Origin: Marinospirillum insulare DSM 21763 | GTDB taxonomy: Bacteria; Pseudomonadota; Gammaproteobacteria; Pseudomonadales; Halomonadaceae | Length of the DNA: 64,000 nt | NCBI RefSeq assembly: GCF_000686905.1 | Contig: NZ_JMLW01000001.1 | Span: 124,001 to 188,000, forward strand | Reading direction: 5' to 3' | Shown: positions 61,376 through 64,000 of the stretch, piece after piece | Layout: each line of letters starts with the position of its first letter | Numbering within the stretch: the stretch's first letter is position 1 | Position numbers and translations under genes: made by a program | The notes under the pieces: generated by a model | What the model was told of the DNA's origin: nothing | What the model saw: only the letters and a program-made list of their open reading frames with translations | Database searches by the model: none

Positions 61376-61394
61376 AATAAGAATAATTAGCGTT
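61376..61394 (+). promoter_or_regulatory. Possible Fur-like site upstream of the TonB receptor
   Basis: AATAAGAATAATTAGCGTT agrees with about 12 of 19 consensus Fur bases by eye. It lies some 150 bp before the receptor start, and just after the efflux operon. Weaker than the site at 50023. Confidence 0.35.
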
Positions 61395-61420
61395 AAGCTG
61401 GACAAGCATTAGTGAGAAAG

Positions 61421-61437
61421 ATTAGCATTACGCTAAT
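61421..61437. promoter_or_regulatory. Perfect palindrome upstream of the TonB receptor
   Basis: ATTAGC-ATTAC-GCTAAT, 6-5-6, in the 188-bp gap before the receptor gene. ATTAGCG also occurs at 61386. It may be a regulator site other than Fur. Confidence 0.4.
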
Positions 61438-61546
61438 GGGTCAGCCAGCCAAAAAAAGTTCCTTAATTTTTTAAAAATATGTGAATCTCTTATCTAGCCA
61501 GCCAGCCTAAAAATTTAATAAAGTTTTTGACTGGAGACTACAAAAA

Positions 61547-63871
61547 ATGGCGCACCTTCCAAGAAGACCCAACTTCTTAATAATACCACTTAACGCAGCA
61601 ATTGCTGTTTGCTTACTTGCCGGCTCTACTTCGCTTTATGCTGAAGAAGAACAAAAAATGGATACCCTGGTTGTAACCGCGGCAGGTTATGAACAAAAAT
61701 TAACCGATGCACCGGCGAGTGTGACGGTTATTACCGCCGAAGAACTACGTTCACGTCCTTACACCAACCTGTTAGATGCCATGCGCGATGTAGAAGGCAT
61801 TGACTTGGGTACGGGTCAAGATAAAAGTGGTCAAGGCAGTATCTCCATGCGAGGTTTAGGCAGTGACTACACCTTGGTATTAATTGACGGTAAGCGTCAA
61901 AATAACAATGGTGATATCTACCCAAATAATTTTGGTGGTTTCCAGTCAGCCCACATACCACCACTGGATATGATTGAGCGCATTGAAGTGGTGCGTGGTC
62001 CTATGTCTACCCTTTATGGGGCCGATGCTATGGGCGGTGTTATTAATATCATTACTAAACGAGTTTCTGATAAGTGGGTTGGCTCTATTACTCATGGCCG
62101 CACTTTTCAAGAAAATTCAGATTTAGGCAACGAAACCACCACCGATTTTGCAGTATCTGGCCCGCTTGTTAAAGGTTTATTAGGACTAACAGTGCGTGGT
62201 TCTATTTATGATAAAGAAGAATCAACACCCGAATACAAGGCAACCACCGACCCAGATGGTAAAGTTTATCAGCCTAGTACCGGTTTTGGTGGTGGGGGTA
62301 AAACTTCAGATAACACCAACTACACTTCAGGTTTTCGTTTAGCTTTTACACCCAATGCCCAGCATGAAGTGTTGTTTGATTACGATATTTCACGTCAAAA
62401 ATACGATAATAGAGAAGCGCAATTTGGTACTACCGACTCAGCAGAAACTATTTTAGCTAGGTCAAGAGTAGGCTATTCAGAAACCCAGCGCACTTCGCGC
62501 GATCAAATGTCTTTAACACACATCGGTAAGTGGGACTTGGGTCGTAGTGAAGTAACTTTAACCCATCTTGAAACTGAAAATGATGGTCGTTCTTTGCCAC
62601 TGAGTATAGAGCAGCGCATTGCAGTTAGGGATCTAACAGGTACTGAAGCAGCTAATTTAGCTTGGATTGAAGATAATTTATTGCCTCGCCCTAATCGTGA
62701 CTTAGCTAGTAAAGGCTTAACCCTAGACGCCAAATTAGAAATGCCTTTGGGTGATCACTTTGTAGTGGTGGGTGGTCAGGTGATTGACCAAGAGATGACC
62801 GATAATGTATTTGGCATGGTAGGTGCTGGCTATACGGGTGGGGCAAAACAAGAACACAAGCAATTCTCGTTATTTGCTGAAGATAACTGGGCATTAACCA
62901 ATGACTTCACTTTAACGGGCGGTTTGCGTTATGACGACCATAATGAGTTTGGTGGGCGTTTTTCTCCCAGAGTTTATGGTGTGTATAACATGACGAGTGC
63001 TTGGACAGTTAAAGGTGGCGTAAGCACGGGTTATAAAACACCTAAAACTTCAGATTTATATGCAGGTATTACCGGCTTTGGTGGGCAAGGTACTAGCCCT
63101 TGGGCAGGTAATCCAGACTTAAAACCAGAAACCAGTGTGAGTGGTGAGTTAGCTGCTTATTTTACTGCTGAAGATGGGCATACCTTTAACGCCACCCTAT
63201 TTATGACCCAGTTTAAAGACAAGATTCAAAATATAGATAACTGCCAAGATACGCCTAATGGTAGTAAAGCCTGTGCCAATATTGATCCAAGATGGACTGC
63301 TAGCGTTGCTGATGGTGGTCTTAATAGAGCCATTAATTATAAAGGCAATGTTTCAGAAGCAGAAATTAAAGGTTTGGAACTAGCAGGGCGTTATTTGCTT
63401 CCTTACAACCTGTCTTTAAAAGCTAACTATACTTTTACAGATACAGAAGTAACCAAAGGGCCAGCTAAAGGCCGTCCGTTAACTGGCAACCCAACTAGTG
63501 CTTCAGCCAGTTCGGCAGACACACCAGCCAAACACATGGCCAATGTGACGCTAGATTGGCAGGCAAACCAAGATTTGAATATCTACATCGGCATGTATGC
63601 AGAATCGGATCGAGTACGGGGTTGGGATGAGGATGGTAAACACTTACCAGACTATAAGGCTTACCAAATTTTCCACCTAGGTGGTAGTTATGCTGTGTCT
63701 GAAATGCTAACGATTTCAGCTCGTGTGAACAACCTGCTTGATACTGATTTCTCAGATTATGAAGTGGACTGGGAAGATAATGCTGGAACTTGGGAAGCAA
63801 CTAAGTTGAATGACTATAAGGTGATTGATAAATCACGTAACTTCTGGATTTCAGCTAATATGCGCTTCTAA
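61547..63871 (+). CDS. TonB-dependent outer-membrane receptor, FepA/CirA-like
   Basis: A 774-residue receptor: signal peptide (hydrophobic part ending GSTSLYAEEE), a TonB-box-like DTLVVTAAG, the plug domain (VTVITAEELRSRPYTNL, GSISMRGLG, VRGPMSTLYGADAMGGVINIIT with key residues VRGPMSTLYGADA near 150) and a 22-strand barrel ending in phenylalanine (SANMRF). It resembles catecholate siderophore receptors of the FepA/CirA/PirA group. Lies next to the iron-release and efflux operons. Substrate inferred. Confidence 0.92.
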   Translation: MAHLPRRPNFLIIPLNAAIAVCLLAGSTSLYAEEEQKMDTLVVTAAGYEQKLTDAPASVTVITAEELRSRPYTNLLDAMRDVEGIDLGTGQDKSGQGSISMRGLGSDYTLVLIDGKRQNNNGDIYPNNFGGFQSAHIPPLDMIERIEVVRGPMSTLYGADAMGGVINIITKRVSDKWVGSITHGRTFQENSDLGNETTTDFAVSGPLVKGLLGLTVRGSIYDKEESTPEYKATTDPDGKVYQPSTGFGGGGKTSDNTNYTSGFRLAFTPNAQHEVLFDYDISRQKYDNREAQFGTTDSAETILARSRVGYSETQRTSRDQMSLTHIGKWDLGRSEVTLTHLETENDGRSLPLSIEQRIAVRDLTGTEAANLAWIEDNLLPRPNRDLASKGLTLDAKLEMPLGDHFVVVGGQVIDQEMTDNVFGMVGAGYTGGAKQEHKQFSLFAEDNWALTNDFTLTGGLRYDDHNEFGGRFSPRVYGVYNMTSAWTVKGGVSTGYKTPKTSDLYAGITGFGGQGTSPWAGNPDLKPETSVSGELAAYFTAEDGHTFNATLFMTQFKDKIQNIDNCQDTPNGSKACANIDPRWTASVADGGLNRAINYKGNVSEAEIKGLELAGRYLLPYNLSLKANYTFTDTEVTKGPAKGRPLTGNPTSASASSADTPAKHMANVTLDWQANQDLNIYIGMYAESDRVRGWDEDGKHLPDYKAYQIFHLGGSYAVSEMLTISARVNNLLDTDFSDYEVDWEDNAGTWEATKLNDYKVIDKSRNFWISANMRF

Positions 63872-63891
63872 AATTATTTGAAATCTTAATT

Positions 63892-63926
63892 AAACCAGCC
63901 CTGCAACAGCTCGGCTGGTTTTTTTA
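63892..63926 (+). terminator. Terminator after the TonB receptor gene
   Basis: AAACCAGCC / GGCTGGTTT, a 9-bp stem with a 12-base loop, followed by TTTTT. Good intrinsic terminator. Confidence 0.9.
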
Positions 63927-63959
63927 CGACTAAAATTTGCAATTACATTTTAAAACTTG

Positions 63960-63968
63960 TGCTATAAT
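63960..63968 (+). promoter_or_regulatory. Extended -10 promoter at the right edge
   Basis: TGCTATAAT: a perfect TATAAT with an upstream TG. TTGCAA at 63937 is a possible -35 but its spacing (20 bp) is long. It would drive a gene beyond the window. Confidence 0.45.
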
Positions 63969-64000
63969 TTCTGACATCTTAGTCACTAGCAGGAATTTAT

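Overview
The window reads as chromosome of a moderately AT-rich gammaproteobacterium. RecBCD in the order recC-recB-recD, SbcCD, a gammaproteobacterial-style topoisomerase III, TRAP transport, MacAB-type efflux and TonB-dependent iron uptake all fit. The mix resembles marine Oceanospirillales (a Marinospirillum-like organism is my guess), but nothing here fixes the genus. I saw no rRNA or tRNA genes, CRISPR array or intact insertion sequence. Layout: 1-4.7 kb holds a TRAP transporter (dctP-dctQ-dctM, minus strand, dctM cut by the window edge) divergent from pxpABC (5-oxoprolinase), so together they look like a pyroglutamate uptake and use module. 4.7-7.8 kb holds malate dehydrogenase, interrupted by one extra base, and topB. 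7.9-13 kb holds a gamma-glutamylcyclotransferase-like gene and sbcD-sbcC. 13-16 kb is a scrambled patch: a Fic gene and an acetyltransferase are intact, while an antitoxin fused to a Fic fragment, a decayed copy of the acetyltransferase 3' end, a RhuM remnant and a truncated DUF3293-like gene lie beside them. 16-22 kb is a likely four-gene defence operon: methyltransferase, PLD-helicase, McrB-like AAA+ protein and PD-(D/E)XK protein, the last two much more AT-rich than their neighbours.

22-33 kb is the most unusual part. It has two ADP-ribosylglycohydrolases, a PPP-type phosphoesterase, two unknown proteins, hipBA, and a MoxR ATPase with a metallopeptidase/VWA protein and two mutually paralogous unknown proteins. 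Facing these is an ADP-ribosylglycohydrolase-WYL regulator operon. A 17-bp palindrome of the form GCGAC-W-N5-KGTCG-Y occurs six times in gene starts across 7.8-47.5 kb: before the sbcDC cluster, between fic and the acetyltransferase, before the phosphoesterase/ADP-ribosylglycohydrolase operon, between moxR and the WYL operon, before recCBD and before a small leucine-rich gene. In five of six it lies about 39-50 bp upstream of a start codon. This looks like a regulon joining double-strand-break processing with ADP-ribose removal, and the WYL protein is the best candidate regulator.

33-47.8 kb has an acyltransferase/SGNH protein, a second HipB-like gene followed by a truncated hipA, an orphan excisionase-type antitoxin, recCBD, a CopG-type protein, an ElyC-like protein and a DUF503 protein. 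47.8-50 kb is a mobilisation remnant: an orphan MobA/MobL relaxase with an oriT-like sequence. 50-64 kb is an iron locus with Fur-like sites. A nine-gene run matches the order of the Pseudomonas fpvGHJKCDEF operon (iron release from a ferrisiderophore in the periplasm). It is followed by a MacAB/outer-membrane efflux set resembling pvdRT-opmQ and a TonB-dependent receptor. No siderophore synthesis genes are visible, which suggests use or recycling of siderophores made elsewhere.
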